Positions 1 through 9,989 of a stretch of 64,000 nucleotides of DNA are shown piece by piece. Origin of the DNA: CAXBGS01 sp963975425 (GTDB taxonomy: Bacteria > Planctomycetota > Planctomycetia > Pirellulales > Pirellulaceae); NCBI GenBank assembly GCA_963975425.1, contig CAXBGS010000002.1, positions 124,001 through 188,000 of the forward strand, read 5' to 3'. Position numbers and translations under genes: made by a program. The notes under the pieces were generated by a model, which searched no databases, had not been told where the DNA came from, and saw only the letters and a program-made list of their open reading frames with translations. Each line of letters begins with the position of its first letter. Position 1 is the stretch's first letter.

Positions 1-276
1 CGGTTGCGAGCGACCGCGATGAAAATGATGCGTGCGCTGGTCGTCATCGAGTTTTTTCGGCGGGCGTTGAAGTTGAGCCCTGAGCGTTCGATTGCGAAAT
101 TGAAACGCCAGCTCGCTGATGTCGAATCGGAAGCCAAACAATTGCGCCGAAAGATTGCCCGGCTTGAACGTGATCGACGCTCAATCGAGTCCGCACGCGC
201 CAAAGTCTCTTCCACCGATCCAGTCGCGCCGGAACAACTTGTCACCGCGAGCGAGGGTAAGGCAAGCGGTTTGTAA
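1..276 (+). CDS. coiled-coil hypothetical protein, possibly 5'-truncated by window edge
   Basis: The reading frame is open to the first base of the window, so the start may lie outside it; the only internal starts are a TTG at 4 and an ATG at 19. The roughly 90 residues are a short hydrophobic stretch followed by a long charged heptad-like segment rich in Lys, Arg, Leu and Glu (about residues 29-65), typical of a coiled coil. No family is recognised. No competing long frame exists on the opposite strand. The gene could be the C-terminal end of a larger protein. Confidence 0.4.
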   Translation, partial: RLRATAMKMMRALVVIEFFRRALKLSPERSIAKLKRQLADVESEAKQLRRKIARLERDRRSIESARAKVSSTDPVAPEQLVTASEGKASGL

Positions 277-367
277 CGTTGGCGAGCCGGCCGCGATTCT
301 TTTCACATGCCGACATCAGCACGGTTCGCTACGTATGCCTACGTCTGCATGTTTACTCAGCACGCGT

Positions 368-1273
368 TCACTTCAACGCTTTCATGCGTTTGGCGTGTTC
401 CTTGCTGTAACGTCTTAGCGTATTTCGAAACGCGATCAGCAATTTGCTCTGAAAACGGTACGGGTTCCAGCAAGCGGCGATCGTCCGAGTCGGTTTAACA
501 CCGGCCAAGGATCGATAGTGGCGTCGTTTACTTTCGTCCAGCGCCTTTGCCATCTCAGGCACCAGCGAAACACCGTGGTCCAACGCAACAAGTTCTTGCA
601 CGGTTGCAAGCTGGCTGGTGTGTTCCATGGCCACTGGCTGAAAAGATCGCTGTCGGCAAAATGTGTTGATGTTGTCGGACAAACAGTGCGCTTCGTCCAG
701 CATTACAAAGGGCAACGATTCGATATCGGTGACTCGAATCTGCTTTTTATCGCGCAGTGGGTGGTCCTTGGACAAAATCAGCAAGAGCTCTTCGTCGAAC
801 AATGGTTCAATATCGACATACTTGGCATTGATCGGCAGTGCAAACAGACCTAGATCGATCTCACCTTGGGTCACGCGTTTGATCAGGTGATCGGTCGTAT
901 CCTCCTGTACCGTGACATGCGCATCGGGAAATTCTCGTGCGAACATTTGCAGCAACCCCGGCAGGAAGTACGGCGCGATCGTTGGGATGGCTCCCAATCG
1001 GATGCGGCCGGACTGTCCATCGTCCGAAATCTCTAAGCGAGTATCCTCGACGATTCGCAGCACCTGACGTGCTCGGGCCTGCAGCAATTCACCGGCGTCG
1101 GTCAACGTGACCTGTCGAGCTTTCCGCTCGAAAAGCGGCTGACCGATCTCCTCTTCCAAACGCTGCACCGAACGACTGATGGCCGGTTGGGACAACCCTC
1201 GCTCTTCCGCCGCACGAGTAAAATTCCCCAGCTCGGCGACCTTCAGAAAGTTTTCAAGCTGATCCAGTTCCAT
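368..1273 (-). CDS. oxyR: LysR-family regulator, OxyR-like peroxide sensor
   Basis: A 301-residue LysR-type regulator. The N-terminal winged HTH spans about residues 1-60 (MELDQLENFLKVAE then LSQPAISRSVQRLE), followed by a LysR substrate-binding domain. Cys197 and Cys206 sit in LDEAHCLSDNINTFC, which matches in spacing and surroundings the redox-active Cys199/Cys208 pair of E. coli OxyR. I therefore infer H2O2 sensing by disulfide formation. The start at MELDQ is chosen because 29 extra upstream codons encode a Cys-rich tail that LysR proteins lack. No catalase or peroxiredoxin gene lies beside it in this window. Confidence 0.88.
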   Translation of the reverse strand: MELDQLENFLKVAELGNFTRAAEERGLSQPAISRSVQRLEEEIGQPLFERKARQVTLTDAGELLQARARQVLRIVEDTRLEISDDGQSGRIRLGAIPTIAPYFLPGLLQMFAREFPDAHVTVQEDTTDHLIKRVTQGEIDLGLFALPINAKYVDIEPLFDEELLLILSKDHPLRDKKQIRVTDIESLPFVMLDEAHCLSDNINTFCRQRSFQPVAMEHTSQLATVQELVALDHGVSLVPEMAKALDESKRRHYRSLAGVKPTRTIAACWNPYRFQSKLLIAFRNTLRRYSKEHAKRMKALK

Positions 1274-1410
1274 CGACACGCTTTGTGAACGAAGCAAATA
1301 ACACATGCACACCACGCATACATCTATCATACACGATGCGTTTTGGTCATGATGAAGCAATCATTCGCTGGCCGTGATTTGCCGAGATAGAGCTGCGAGA
1401 GAGCGACGAC

Positions 1411-1848
1411 TTATCCGCGGACCTTGACATAACCCGAGATACACACGACCACGGCGGCTAAGAACAGCAGAACCTTCAACCACTTGCCGCGGTTGGCTCG
1501 AATGCCTTGCAGTGCAGGACTGCGCCCGACCAGCGCAGCGGCCAAGAAGAAAATGCCCAGTGCCAGCAACATTTTGGTACCGACCAGACCGTGGTACAAA
1601 CCATCACCTTTGTGTTTTTCAATGGCGCGGACATAGTTGTACAAACCACTTAGCAGGAACAACGCGATTCCGCCATGTACAAAACGTTTCCAACGCCCCA
1701 TCACCGCCACCGATAATTTATCGCTGGCGTCTTCGGCCAACTCTCGTGTCGAAGGCATTAGAATGAGCAGGATAAACGCGCTCCCACCCACCAGCGTGAT
1801 CGCGGTTCCGATGTGTACGATCCGCGAAACGATGTCAAGCCATTGCAT
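1411..1848 (-). CDS. four-TM membrane protein (CopD/DUF2269-like)
   Basis: A 145-residue integral membrane protein with four predicted helices: about 12-30 (VGGSAFILLILM), 55-72, 88-108 and 125-143. Histidines occur near helix 1 (HIGTA) and helix 2 (FVHGG), as in small CopD-like or DUF2269-like proteins where they may bind copper or haem. It lies downstream of the divergent sulfatase promoter region, and no partner copC is present. The membrane assignment is secure; the family name is a best guess. Confidence 0.7.
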   Translation of the reverse strand: MQWLDIVSRIVHIGTAITLVGGSAFILLILMPSTRELAEDASDKLSVAVMGRWKRFVHGGIALFLLSGLYNYVRAIEKHKGDGLYHGLVGTKMLLALGIFFLAAALVGRSPALQGIRANRGKWLKVLLFLAAVVVCISGYVKVRG

Positions 1849-1928
1849 GACTGGATTTCCTTAGTTCTTAATTCACGACAGCGACAACCTCACGCTAAGC
1901 CATGACGGTTGGACGCGATAGGATACAC

Positions 1929-3365
1929 ATGATCCATCCCACCTCCAATTACGCCTTCTCCGTAGTTTTCGTCACGGCAATCTCGCTGTTGCCTGCCGCA
2001 CGAATCCATGCCGAAACCCGCCAAACGCGGCCCAACATCGTCATGATTCTTTCGGACGATCAAACGTATACCGACTTTGGATTCATGGGAAACGAGCGAG
2101 TCCATACACCGCATCTTGATCAACTTGCTCGCGCGTCCGCCCGTTTCACACACGGTTATGTCCCTGCGAGTGTTTGCCGCCCCTCGCTGGTGACTCTGTT
2201 GACCGGACTTTACCCTCATCAGCACGGAGTCCACTTCAATCATCCACCCCCGGGTTTTGCAACGCTGCTGAAATCCGAAGAGATTGGCAAGGCACAATTC
2301 GACGCATTTCGGTCGGCGGGCGCAGCGTTGATCCGCACGCGACCAAGTTTGCCGCGTCTGCTTGCCGAATCGGGCTATCAGTGTTTGCAAACTGGCAAAT
2401 TCTGGGAGGGACATTACCGCAACGCTGGGTTTACTCATGGCATGACGACGGCCCAGCCGTCCGGTGGCCCCAACGGAGATATCACACTGGCCAACGGTGA
2501 TGTCGTCGCCCACGGCAACGGCGATCATGGGTTGGCGATCGGTCGTGAAACGATGCAACCGATCGAAGATTTCCTTGATGAGACCCAAGGACAGCCGTTC
2601 TTTGTATGGTATGCGCCGTTTCTGCCGCATACGCCGCACGATTCGCCGCAACGATACCGCGACCTGTACAACGACAGGAACGACATCGCCGAACATGAAC
2701 TGCCGTACTTCGCCGCAATCGCGCAGTTTGACGATACCGTTGGCCAGCTCGTTCATTCCATCGAAAAACGCGGATTGACCGACAACACCCTATTTGTGTT
2801 TGCCGTTGATAATGGCTGGGAACCCGATGTCGACCGATACATCGAACGACGCGGTGAATGGGACCACACGAAAAAGAGTAAACGCGCGCCGTTCGATGCC
2901 GGTTTGCGAACGCCGATCTTGTTCCGCTGGGACGGTCATACGCAGGCGAGAACGATCACTCGGCCGGTCAGTTCCGTTGAAATCGTGCCTACCATCCTCA
3001 CCGCGGCGGGAATCGACATCGAATCGCTGGGCTTGCCTGCCGATGGTTTGTTGGGCGAGGCGATCGGTGAGGCCGATGGCGATCCAAACGAAGCCGTGTT
3101 CGGCGCAATCTATCCTGGTGATGCGTCTGTGATCGGTGATCCCGGACGCGACGTCGCGTACCGATGGGTTAGAAAGCAGCAATACAAGCTGATCGTTCCC
3201 GTCAAACGCAACAAAAAGCAACCGTGGAATCGGTACTTGGACGAACCGGCGCTGTACGATGTTGTTTCCGACCCGGCCGAAACAGACAACTTGATTGACC
3301 GCGACGAACTGTTCAAAACCGTAACGGAACTGCAAGGACTGCTCGATCACTGGTGGAAACCATAG
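1929..3365 (+). CDS. secreted sulfatase (arylsulfatase family)
   Basis: Formylglycine-type sulfatase of 478 residues with an N-terminal signal peptide (SVVFVTAISLLPAARIHA). Metal-binding Asp residues lie in SDDQ (about 43-45), and the modification motif is at Cys83 in VCRPSLVTLLTGLYPHQHG. The usual CxPxR is CRPSL here, so the Arg is replaced by Leu while the following LLTG is intact. Expected role is hydrolysis of sulfate esters, probably polysaccharide sulfates, in the periplasm after Cys-to-formylglycine conversion. The ATG at 1929 is preferred to the one at 1902 because it follows AGGA and gives a clean signal peptide. A CehA-like hydrolase follows 27 bases downstream. Confidence 0.9.
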   Translation: MIHPTSNYAFSVVFVTAISLLPAARIHAETRQTRPNIVMILSDDQTYTDFGFMGNERVHTPHLDQLARASARFTHGYVPASVCRPSLVTLLTGLYPHQHGVHFNHPPPGFATLLKSEEIGKAQFDAFRSAGAALIRTRPSLPRLLAESGYQCLQTGKFWEGHYRNAGFTHGMTTAQPSGGPNGDITLANGDVVAHGNGDHGLAIGRETMQPIEDFLDETQGQPFFVWYAPFLPHTPHDSPQRYRDLYNDRNDIAEHELPYFAAIAQFDDTVGQLVHSIEKRGLTDNTLFVFAVDNGWEPDVDRYIERRGEWDHTKKSKRAPFDAGLRTPILFRWDGHTQARTITRPVSSVEIVPTILTAAGIDIESLGLPADGLLGEAIGEADGDPNEAVFGAIYPGDASVIGDPGRDVAYRWVRKQQYKLIVPVKRNKKQPWNRYLDEPALYDVVSDPAETDNLIDRDELFKTVTELQGLLDHWWKP

Positions 3366-3392
3366 TCAAACTTAAGACGGGAGTTGTCAGCG

Positions 3393-5780
3393 ATGTTTCG
3401 CAATGTGTTGTGCGGCCTGGTGCTCGTTTGTGCAACGGTTTTCGGTATCGCGAATCGCGCGGCCGGTGAAGACCTATCCATCGTGGTCGGTGTCGAGCGG
3501 CAACCTTTGTTTGCAGCGACCGATCGATTGGTCGAGGCGTTGGACTTTGCTGGAACGCCTTTGGATTCGGCAGTGGTCGAGTCACTGCAAGCCGCCAAGA
3601 AAATCGAAAAAGACTCCGATGCCGTCCGGCGTTTGCAATCGATTCTTGATCCGCTTTGCATTGCCGAAGTCCACATCAATGCCGAAAGTCGCGTCAAAGT
3701 CAAAGAGGGCGAAGGGCCCAAAGATCTCGTCCAGCAAGGTTGGCGAACCAAACTGATCAAGATTCACAACGAAGCGGGCATCAATCCCGCGTTGATGGTC
3801 GAAAGTCCCAATGCGGGCCCAGTGTACGAAAAAGGCAGCATGCCCAGGCAACGGCCTCGAACCGATCAAGACTTGGTCGATCCCGAAGACGTCGTCGATC
3901 TTTGGCTTGACGTCGCGATGCTAAATCGTCAGCCAATGAAACCGCGACTCAGTGGCCTGCTGGTTGAATATCGAGTCATCCTGATGTTCAGCCGCGATGC
4001 GGGAAAACGCGAAGCTTCGTTGGCTTTCAATGTCGGCCAGGGAACCCAAGACTTGGGCTTTCGCAACACGGTTCCGATCTTGTTCGATTGCCAAGAATCG
4101 GTCGAAGTCATGTTGTCGGTCCGCGACGAAGACGACCGGCCAACAACCGCCGCCTTTGTGATCACTGACGCAGAAGGCCGCATCTATCCGAATCCGGCGA
4201 AACGATTGGCGCCCGACTTCTTTTTCCACCAACAGGTTTATCGAACTGACGGGGAATCGGTGCGTTTGCCGCCTGGAGATTACACGATCAACGTGACCCG
4301 TGGTCCCGAGTACGTGCCGGTGCGATTACAGGTCAACATTCCGGACGTTCGCCGTCACCAAGTCGCCGTTAAGCTTCGCCGCTGGATCCATCTTGCCAAA
4401 CAAGGTTGGTACTCGGGAGACCATCATGTTCACGCGGCCGGGTGCGCGCATTACGACAGTCCGACCGAGGGCGTCGGACCGGAAGACATGATGCGTCATC
4501 TGCTGGGCGAAGACTTGAACGTCGGTTGCGTCCTGAGCTGGGGGCCTTGTTGGTACACTCAAAAGACATTTTTCGAAGGGCGCGCATCCGCACTGTCCAC
4601 TGACGAATACTTGATGCGATATGACGTCGAAGTCAGCGGCTTTCCATCGTCCCATGCCGGGCACCTGTGCTTACTGAAACTGACCGAGGATGACTATCCA
4701 GGCACGGAAGTCCTGGAAGATTGGCCCAGCTGGACGATACCGGTTTTGCAGTGGGGCCAGCAACAGGGAGGCGTCGTTGGCTACAGTCACAGTGGCTGGG
4801 GGTTAGAGCTGCCGGATCATATGCCCGACGGAACTCGCAAGTTCGCGCGCGCCCGCCGCGGACCGCCACGCGAATGGACTGGCAAACCGGTCAGCAAGAT
4901 TCCTGACTACGCGATGCCACCGTTCGATAGTATTGGTGCGAACGAGTACATCGTCGCTACCGCCTTGGGCGCTTGCGACTTTATCTCGACGGTCGACACG
5001 CCTTCGTTGTGGGAATTGAATATTTGGTATCACACGCTTAACTGTGGCATGACGTCTCGCATCAGCGGTGAAACCGATTTCCCGTGTATCTATGGCGACC
5101 GTGTAGGGCTAGGCCGGATTTATGTGCAGCTGGATGACGACGAACCGCTGAACTACGACCGGTGGGTTGCGGGATTGAAAGACGGTCGCAGTTATTGCGG
5201 CGATGGATTGAGCCACGTGATTGACTTCCAAGTCGACGGCCTGGGCGTCGGCACCCGCAAGAGTGCCGATGCAGCGGCCAGCCGGCTGGATATCAACGAG
5301 CCGACGACCGTCCAAGTCACTTTCGATGCGGCGGCGTTGTTGGAACCGCAACCGACGCCAAAGACGGAGGACATCCGCAACCGACGACTCGACCAGAAAC
5401 CGTTCTGGCACATCGAACGTTGCCGAATCGCAGACACGCGGGATGTCCCAGTTGAAGTGATCGTTAACGGTGAGGTTGCTGCCACACGAACGCTCACCGC
5501 TGACGGCTCAATCCAATCGTTCGACATCCCGGTTCCGATCGATCAGTCCTCATGGGTTGCCGTCCGCATTTTACCCTCGGTTCATACCAACCCGGTATTC
5601 ATCCACGTTGACGATCAACCCATCCGGGCAAACAAGAAAAGTGCAAAATGGTGTACCGACGCCGTTCGGCAGTGCTGGGCGTCAAAGCAACCAATGATTC
5701 GCGAAGAAGAACGCAAAGCGGCAAAGGAGGCGTATGACCGCGCCGAATCGATTTACCAAGCGATTTTTGAATCGCTATAG
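3393..5780 (+). CDS. secreted CehA/McbA-type metallohydrolase (PHP-like domain)
   Basis: About 795 residues with signal peptide FRNVLCGLVLVCATVFG. The N-terminal half looks beta-rich. The catalytic region begins near residue 340 with GWYSGDHHVHAAG, the HxH metal motif of CehA/McbA and PHP-type phosphoesterases, followed by several His and Asp residues (for example GVVGYSHSGWG). The family hydrolyses esters or phosphate-like bonds with divalent metals; the substrate here is unknown. It follows the sulfatase closely in the same direction, so the two probably share a transcript and may act on the same polymer. The ATG at 3393 after GACGGGAG is chosen over a TTG at 3384. Confidence 0.8.
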   Translation: MFRNVLCGLVLVCATVFGIANRAAGEDLSIVVGVERQPLFAATDRLVEALDFAGTPLDSAVVESLQAAKKIEKDSDAVRRLQSILDPLCIAEVHINAESRVKVKEGEGPKDLVQQGWRTKLIKIHNEAGINPALMVESPNAGPVYEKGSMPRQRPRTDQDLVDPEDVVDLWLDVAMLNRQPMKPRLSGLLVEYRVILMFSRDAGKREASLAFNVGQGTQDLGFRNTVPILFDCQESVEVMLSVRDEDDRPTTAAFVITDAEGRIYPNPAKRLAPDFFFHQQVYRTDGESVRLPPGDYTINVTRGPEYVPVRLQVNIPDVRRHQVAVKLRRWIHLAKQGWYSGDHHVHAAGCAHYDSPTEGVGPEDMMRHLLGEDLNVGCVLSWGPCWYTQKTFFEGRASALSTDEYLMRYDVEVSGFPSSHAGHLCLLKLTEDDYPGTEVLEDWPSWTIPVLQWGQQQGGVVGYSHSGWGLELPDHMPDGTRKFARARRGPPREWTGKPVSKIPDYAMPPFDSIGANEYIVATALGACDFISTVDTPSLWELNIWYHTLNCGMTSRISGETDFPCIYGDRVGLGRIYVQLDDDEPLNYDRWVAGLKDGRSYCGDGLSHVIDFQVDGLGVGTRKSADAAASRLDINEPTTVQVTFDAAALLEPQPTPKTEDIRNRRLDQKPFWHIERCRIADTRDVPVEVIVNGEVAATRTLTADGSIQSFDIPVPIDQSSWVAVRILPSVHTNPVFIHVDDQPIRANKKSAKWCTDAVRQCWASKQPMIREEERKAAKEAYDRAESIYQAIFESL

Positions 5781-5929
5781 ATCGTCCACGAAACTATTGC
5801 GAAACAGGAGGGTTCAAGCTCGTAAGGGTCCCACCGACCCTTTCACCGCTATCGTTGACGCCCAAAAAGCTTGTCTGGCGTCGACGACGGAAAAAAGCGG
5901 GCCGCTTTGCACGACTAATCGAGAGACGG

Positions 5930-7009
5930 ATGCGAATTTTGATTTCACTCGTTTGTGCCGCCATGCTGATGGCGAACGAGCGCAACTCGGCTCTGGCGCA
6001 ACAATCGCCGCCGGCAGGATCGAATCGCGTGACGGAACCGGGCGCAGGGGTGTCGAACGATCCAGAACAGCCGACGCACGCCGAAGTCACGCCGATCAAA
6101 ATCCCTCTTGGCAACGAAGGTCGACTAGAAACCATCGCGATGAACCGCGATGGCGAATTGATCGCCGCCGTGACGTGGCTGCAGAAGAAACCCGACGCGA
6201 CGGGCGCTGCGCCCAGTGCAAACTCGGATCGGTTCTGGGATTATTGGGATGAACATCGCGAACTGAAAGTCCTCGACGGCGCCGGACAGGTCCTTCGTTC
6301 CATCCAGCTTGACGGTGTCGTGCCGCTGCAGATGTGTGACGCCGACGATGGCGCCATCTTTGTCGGCGGCGAGCACCGCATCGCGCGGATCGACGCCGGC
6401 GGCCAAATCACGCACCAACGCAAAGTCGCCGAACTGATCGAAAATCTTGCGCCCGATTCGCATGTCAGCGGCATGACCACCAGCGACGAATTCGTTTTCG
6501 TTGCCGTTGGCAGCGGTCGCAGCATGCGGGCCACCGAAGATATCGTCCGCATGAAGCATGATTTGACCGACGCCAAAATCATCATTGAGCAACAATTCGG
6601 GTGTTGCAGCCATATCGACTTGGATGTGGATGGCGAGACGTTGTTGGTCGCCGAAAACAGCCGGCATCGCGTCAATCGGTTTTCGTTTGACGGTGAACTG
6701 CAAAACCGCTGGGGTCAGCGGGACCGAACCGGGATCGAGGGCTTTGCGGCGTGTTGCAATCCGGTCAACTTTGACATGTCGAAGGGAAAGTTGATCACGG
6801 CCGAGTCGGGTATCGGTCGCGTGAAATCGTTCGATCCGGACGGGACGTTCCGCCAGTTGGTCGGATATGTCGACACGACAAAATTTGATCGTGGCAGCCG
6901 GTTGGCATCCATGTCGTGCTATATCCCCGTCGAAGTGGCGCCGGATGGGAAACGTATCTATGTCATGGACGTTCGTGCGGGAATGATTCGTGTACTGGAG
7001 CAACAATGA
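5930..7009 (+). CDS. secreted NHL/six-bladed beta-propeller protein with Cys-Cys motifs
   Basis: 359 residues starting at MRILISLVCAAMLM, a signal peptide ending near ALAQ. The body has repeated propeller-like blades (for example SHIDLDVDGETLLVAENSRH, then NRFSFDGELQNRWG). Two vicinal Cys pairs stand out, FGCCSHID and AACCNPVNFD; the second recurs as GCCNPLAA in the paralogue at 9015. The pairs could form redox disulfides or a metal site; that is inference. Its TGA overlaps the next gene's ATG (ATGA), so it is translationally coupled to the PhnD/PQQ fusion. A TTG start 75 bases upstream is possible but would spoil the signal peptide. Confidence 0.72.
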   Translation: MRILISLVCAAMLMANERNSALAQQSPPAGSNRVTEPGAGVSNDPEQPTHAEVTPIKIPLGNEGRLETIAMNRDGELIAAVTWLQKKPDATGAAPSANSDRFWDYWDEHRELKVLDGAGQVLRSIQLDGVVPLQMCDADDGAIFVGGEHRIARIDAGGQITHQRKVAELIENLAPDSHVSGMTTSDEFVFVAVGSGRSMRATEDIVRMKHDLTDAKIIIEQQFGCCSHIDLDVDGETLLVAENSRHRVNRFSFDGELQNRWGQRDRTGIEGFAACCNPVNFDMSKGKLITAESGIGRVKSFDPDGTFRQLVGYVDTTKFDRGSRLASMSCYIPVEVAPDGKRIYVMDVRAGMIRVLEQQ

Positions 7010-8967
7010 TCGATCGCTACGCTCGAATCGGTCTCCTGCTGCTGCTCGCATTCCTCGGCGGCCCGGTGCAGTCGGCGTCACCGCTCACGATGCTGGTGAT
7101 GGACCCCCGGGCTCTGCCCTTGTCATGTGCGTGCGTGGACGGCATCGGACAACGTCGATACGAGACATTCGCCGATCGGCTTTCGCAGGAACTTAACCGC
7201 GAAATCAAATTGGTTTACGAAGAGAGCCTGCACTTGGCACTTCGCCGTGTCGATCACATCGACATGGTGATCGGCAAACGCTCGACCGTGGTGCATGATG
7301 CCCAGGACACGGGACTCACGTTTCATCCAGTCGCATCCTTGACCGACCAAGACGGCAGCTGCACCGTTGGTGGCGTCGTGCTCGCTCGACCGAATGCGTC
7401 CATCACTTCGATAGGCGATTTGCAGGGAAAACGGGTCGCAATTGGGCCTGCCGAACATGCCGAATGTCACGCCGCCGCGAAAGACGTTTTGCGTTCGATC
7501 GAACTCGAATCATTAACGACTTATGACAGTATCGAATCGTCGATCTATGCGTTTGACGACGGTGAAGTCGATGCCGTGGTGGTCTCCGATTTCTTGCCGC
7601 CACTGCTGGTCGGCTGTGGCAAACTGGGCCACGATTCCTTCCGCAAAATCGGCGTGACGAACGACACGCGGTTCGTGCAAGCTTTCGTGTCCGACAACAT
7701 GGGCGCAGCCGATCGTCAACGAATCGCGTCAACCATGATCCGTGTCTCACGCGACCCTGACGTTCGCCGCTTGATCGAATCAGAGTCTGGATTCGTCAAC
7801 AACGGTTGGACAGACTGGCGAGGCAAGAACCGAGATGGCCAGTGCGAGAATTTGCCAAAGTCTCTATCGGCCAGTCCGCAGGTCTTATGGCGGGCGACAG
7901 TGACCGGTCCCGCAATGGCGGGAATCAGCGCCACCGAAAGCGTCGTCGTCGTGGCCGACAAAGACGCAGAGGCGACCGAGGATATCTTCAGGGCGTTCGA
8001 CGCGATGACCGGCCAGCCGCTGTGGACGATACAGTATGCGGCAAAGGGCAAAATGGATTACACCGATTCGCCTCGGGCAACCCCCGTCATCGTCGATAAT
8101 CACGTGATCTTGCAAGGCGCGATGGGCGACCTCATCTGCGCGACGGTTGATCAAGGCACGATCCTTTGGCGAAAACACATGTTGAAAGACTTTGGCGGCG
8201 AGCTGCCGTCTTGGGGTTACTGTGTTCCGCCCTTGGTGATCGATGATAAAGTGATCATCGCTCCGGGCGGAAAACAGAACTCCGTCATGGCGATCGACTT
8301 AGTGTCGGGCGAAACGATCTGGACCGCGGCCGGGCACGCGGCTGCTTACGCGCCGATGATCCACGCAAAGATCGGTGCGACAACACAAATCATTGGCTAT
8401 GACTCGGCCCGCTTGTTTGGATTCGATGCCGAAACAGGTCGACAGTTGTGGGAATTGATCCCACCGGATAACACCGACTTTCACGTGGGAACTCCAGTAC
8501 TGGTCAACGAAGTGTTGATTCTTGCGACTGAAAACAACGCAACGCGAGTCTACGAATTTGACGAAACTGGGGCGTTGGTCGCCGACCCGATCAACACGAA
8601 TCAGGACTGTGCGCCCGACACTTGCACACCGGTGGTCCATCACGAGCGTGTCTTCTGCAGCGCCTATGGCGAACTGTTTTGCTTAGACGCATCGAAAGGC
8701 TACGAAACGCTGTGGAGCCAAGCGGACGAACGGTTTTATGACCACACAAACTTGATCGCTGGCAACGGCCGAGTGCTGTTGTGGAGTTCTGGGTGCGACC
8801 TGATGTTGCTGGACGCCGAGGCGGATGAGTTCAGCGTCTTGGCCAGCATCCGACCGATCAACCACAACAAAGCGGAAAGCATGTCACACCCGGCAATCGT
8901 CGACGACCGAATCTACCTGCGCAGTCAGCACGAGCTGATTTGCCTGCGACTGCACATCGAACCGTAA
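7006..8967 (+). CDS. secreted fusion: PhnD-like binding domain plus PQQ-type beta-propeller
   Basis: 653 residues. A signal peptide (RIGLLLLLAFLGGPVQSAS) precedes a PhnD/periplasmic-binding-like domain (about 25-270), seen in VIGKRSTVV, LQGKRVAIGP and the VDAVVVSDF region. The C-terminal half (about 300-650) is a PQQ-like propeller with repeats such as AMTGQPLWTIQYA, VSGETIWTAAG and ETGRQLWELIP. Cys residues include LSCACVDG near the mature N-terminus. A ligand-sensing or carrier module fused to a propeller suggests extracytoplasmic substrate recognition or electron transfer; neither is proven. It overlaps the upstream propeller gene by four bases, and a third propeller gene follows 47 bases downstream. 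Confidence 0.72.
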   Translation: MIDRYARIGLLLLLAFLGGPVQSASPLTMLVMDPRALPLSCACVDGIGQRRYETFADRLSQELNREIKLVYEESLHLALRRVDHIDMVIGKRSTVVHDAQDTGLTFHPVASLTDQDGSCTVGGVVLARPNASITSIGDLQGKRVAIGPAEHAECHAAAKDVLRSIELESLTTYDSIESSIYAFDDGEVDAVVVSDFLPPLLVGCGKLGHDSFRKIGVTNDTRFVQAFVSDNMGAADRQRIASTMIRVSRDPDVRRLIESESGFVNNGWTDWRGKNRDGQCENLPKSLSASPQVLWRATVTGPAMAGISATESVVVVADKDAEATEDIFRAFDAMTGQPLWTIQYAAKGKMDYTDSPRATPVIVDNHVILQGAMGDLICATVDQGTILWRKHMLKDFGGELPSWGYCVPPLVIDDKVIIAPGGKQNSVMAIDLVSGETIWTAAGHAAAYAPMIHAKIGATTQIIGYDSARLFGFDAETGRQLWELIPPDNTDFHVGTPVLVNEVLILATENNATRVYEFDETGALVADPINTNQDCAPDTCTPVVHHERVFCSAYGELFCLDASKGYETLWSQADERFYDHTNLIAGNGRVLLWSSGCDLMLLDAEADEFSVLASIRPINHNKAESMSHPAIVDDRIYLRSQHELICLRLHIEP

Positions 8968-9014
8968 TCCACGATTTAACGCAATCAACCTCATCCACCT
9001 GCGGAATTGAAAAG

Positions 9015-9989
9015 ATGAACCTATCCAATCAGTCCACCCGATCGACTCGTCGCGGATTTATGGGGGCAACGGCGGGGGCAGTCGCAGCAAGCTCGGCTAT
9101 GACGTCGCACGCATCAACGGACTCACTTAGTCCGCAAGATAAGATTTTCACCCGAGACGTCGCCATCGACGTTCCACAACCGGGGCTGCGACGGGCAGTG
9201 GTCGATCCCGACGACAACGTCTTGGTTGCGGCCGGCAAATCGCTGTTGATCTATTCGCCACAGGGAACACTGACTCAACGTGTCGACTTTGATCGTCCCG
9301 TGAGATGTCTTGCGGCAGGCGACGAGCACATCACCGTCGGTATTCGCGATCATGTCCGCGTTCTCGATCGATCCGGGCGTTTAAAAACGTGGTTACCGAC
9401 GATCGGACGCGGGCACTTGATTGGTGATCTGATCCAAAACGACGGCGGTGTCATGGTGACCGACATCACAGCCGGTAACCTGGCAAGGTTCACTGACCGT
9501 GGCCGGTGGGAAACGATCGCGAGTCGCAAGAACGGATTTGACCTGCCCGCGGGCGGGCGATTTTCCTGGCAAACACCAGGACGATTGTTGGTCACCAATC
9601 CAAGTCGCCATCGCATCGAATACCGCAGCGAACGTGGCCAGATGGTTTCGACCTGGGGGAAGCGTTCTCGTGAAGTCATCGGTTTTCAAGGTTGCTGCAA
9701 TCCGCTGGCGGCGGCGACACTGGACGACGGCAGTATCGTCACCGCCGAAGCGGGCCAGACACGCATCAAGCGGTTTGATGCCAACGGCAATTTCTTGCAA
9801 CAGGTCGCCGGTCCCGACGATTTTTTCAAGCTGGCGACGGAGACGGATACGCACGTAGAGCAGGCCCACAATTCGTTAATGTGCGCCGCCGGAGGAATTG
9901 ATTTGGCCACCAACGGCGGAAACACGCTTTGGATGCTACACTCGGCGGAAAAGCAATTGATCCGCTGGAGAATCTCAGAGCGTGCGTGA
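9015..9989 (+). CDS. Tat-exported NHL-like beta-propeller protein
   Basis: 324 residues with a twin-arginine signal (STRRGFMGATAGAVAASSA). It has propeller blades resembling those of the gene at 5930 and the same GCCNP motif (FQGCCNPLAAATLDDGSIVTAE). A Tat signal implies folding, possibly with cofactor loading, before export, while its relative two genes upstream has a Sec-type signal. The ATG at 9015 is used because the 25 upstream codons lie inside the preceding gene's 3' end. The stop overlaps the GTG start of the thioesterase gene by eight bases, so the four genes from 5930 to 10377 look like one operon. Confidence 0.72.
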   Translation: MNLSNQSTRSTRRGFMGATAGAVAASSAMTSHASTDSLSPQDKIFTRDVAIDVPQPGLRRAVVDPDDNVLVAAGKSLLIYSPQGTLTQRVDFDRPVRCLAAGDEHITVGIRDHVRVLDRSGRLKTWLPTIGRGHLIGDLIQNDGGVMVTDITAGNLARFTDRGRWETIASRKNGFDLPAGGRFSWQTPGRLLVTNPSRHRIEYRSERGQMVSTWGKRSREVIGFQGCCNPLAAATLDDGSIVTAEAGQTRIKRFDANGNFLQQVAGPDDFFKLATETDTHVEQAHNSLMCAAGGIDLATNGGNTLWMLHSAEKQLIRWRISERA

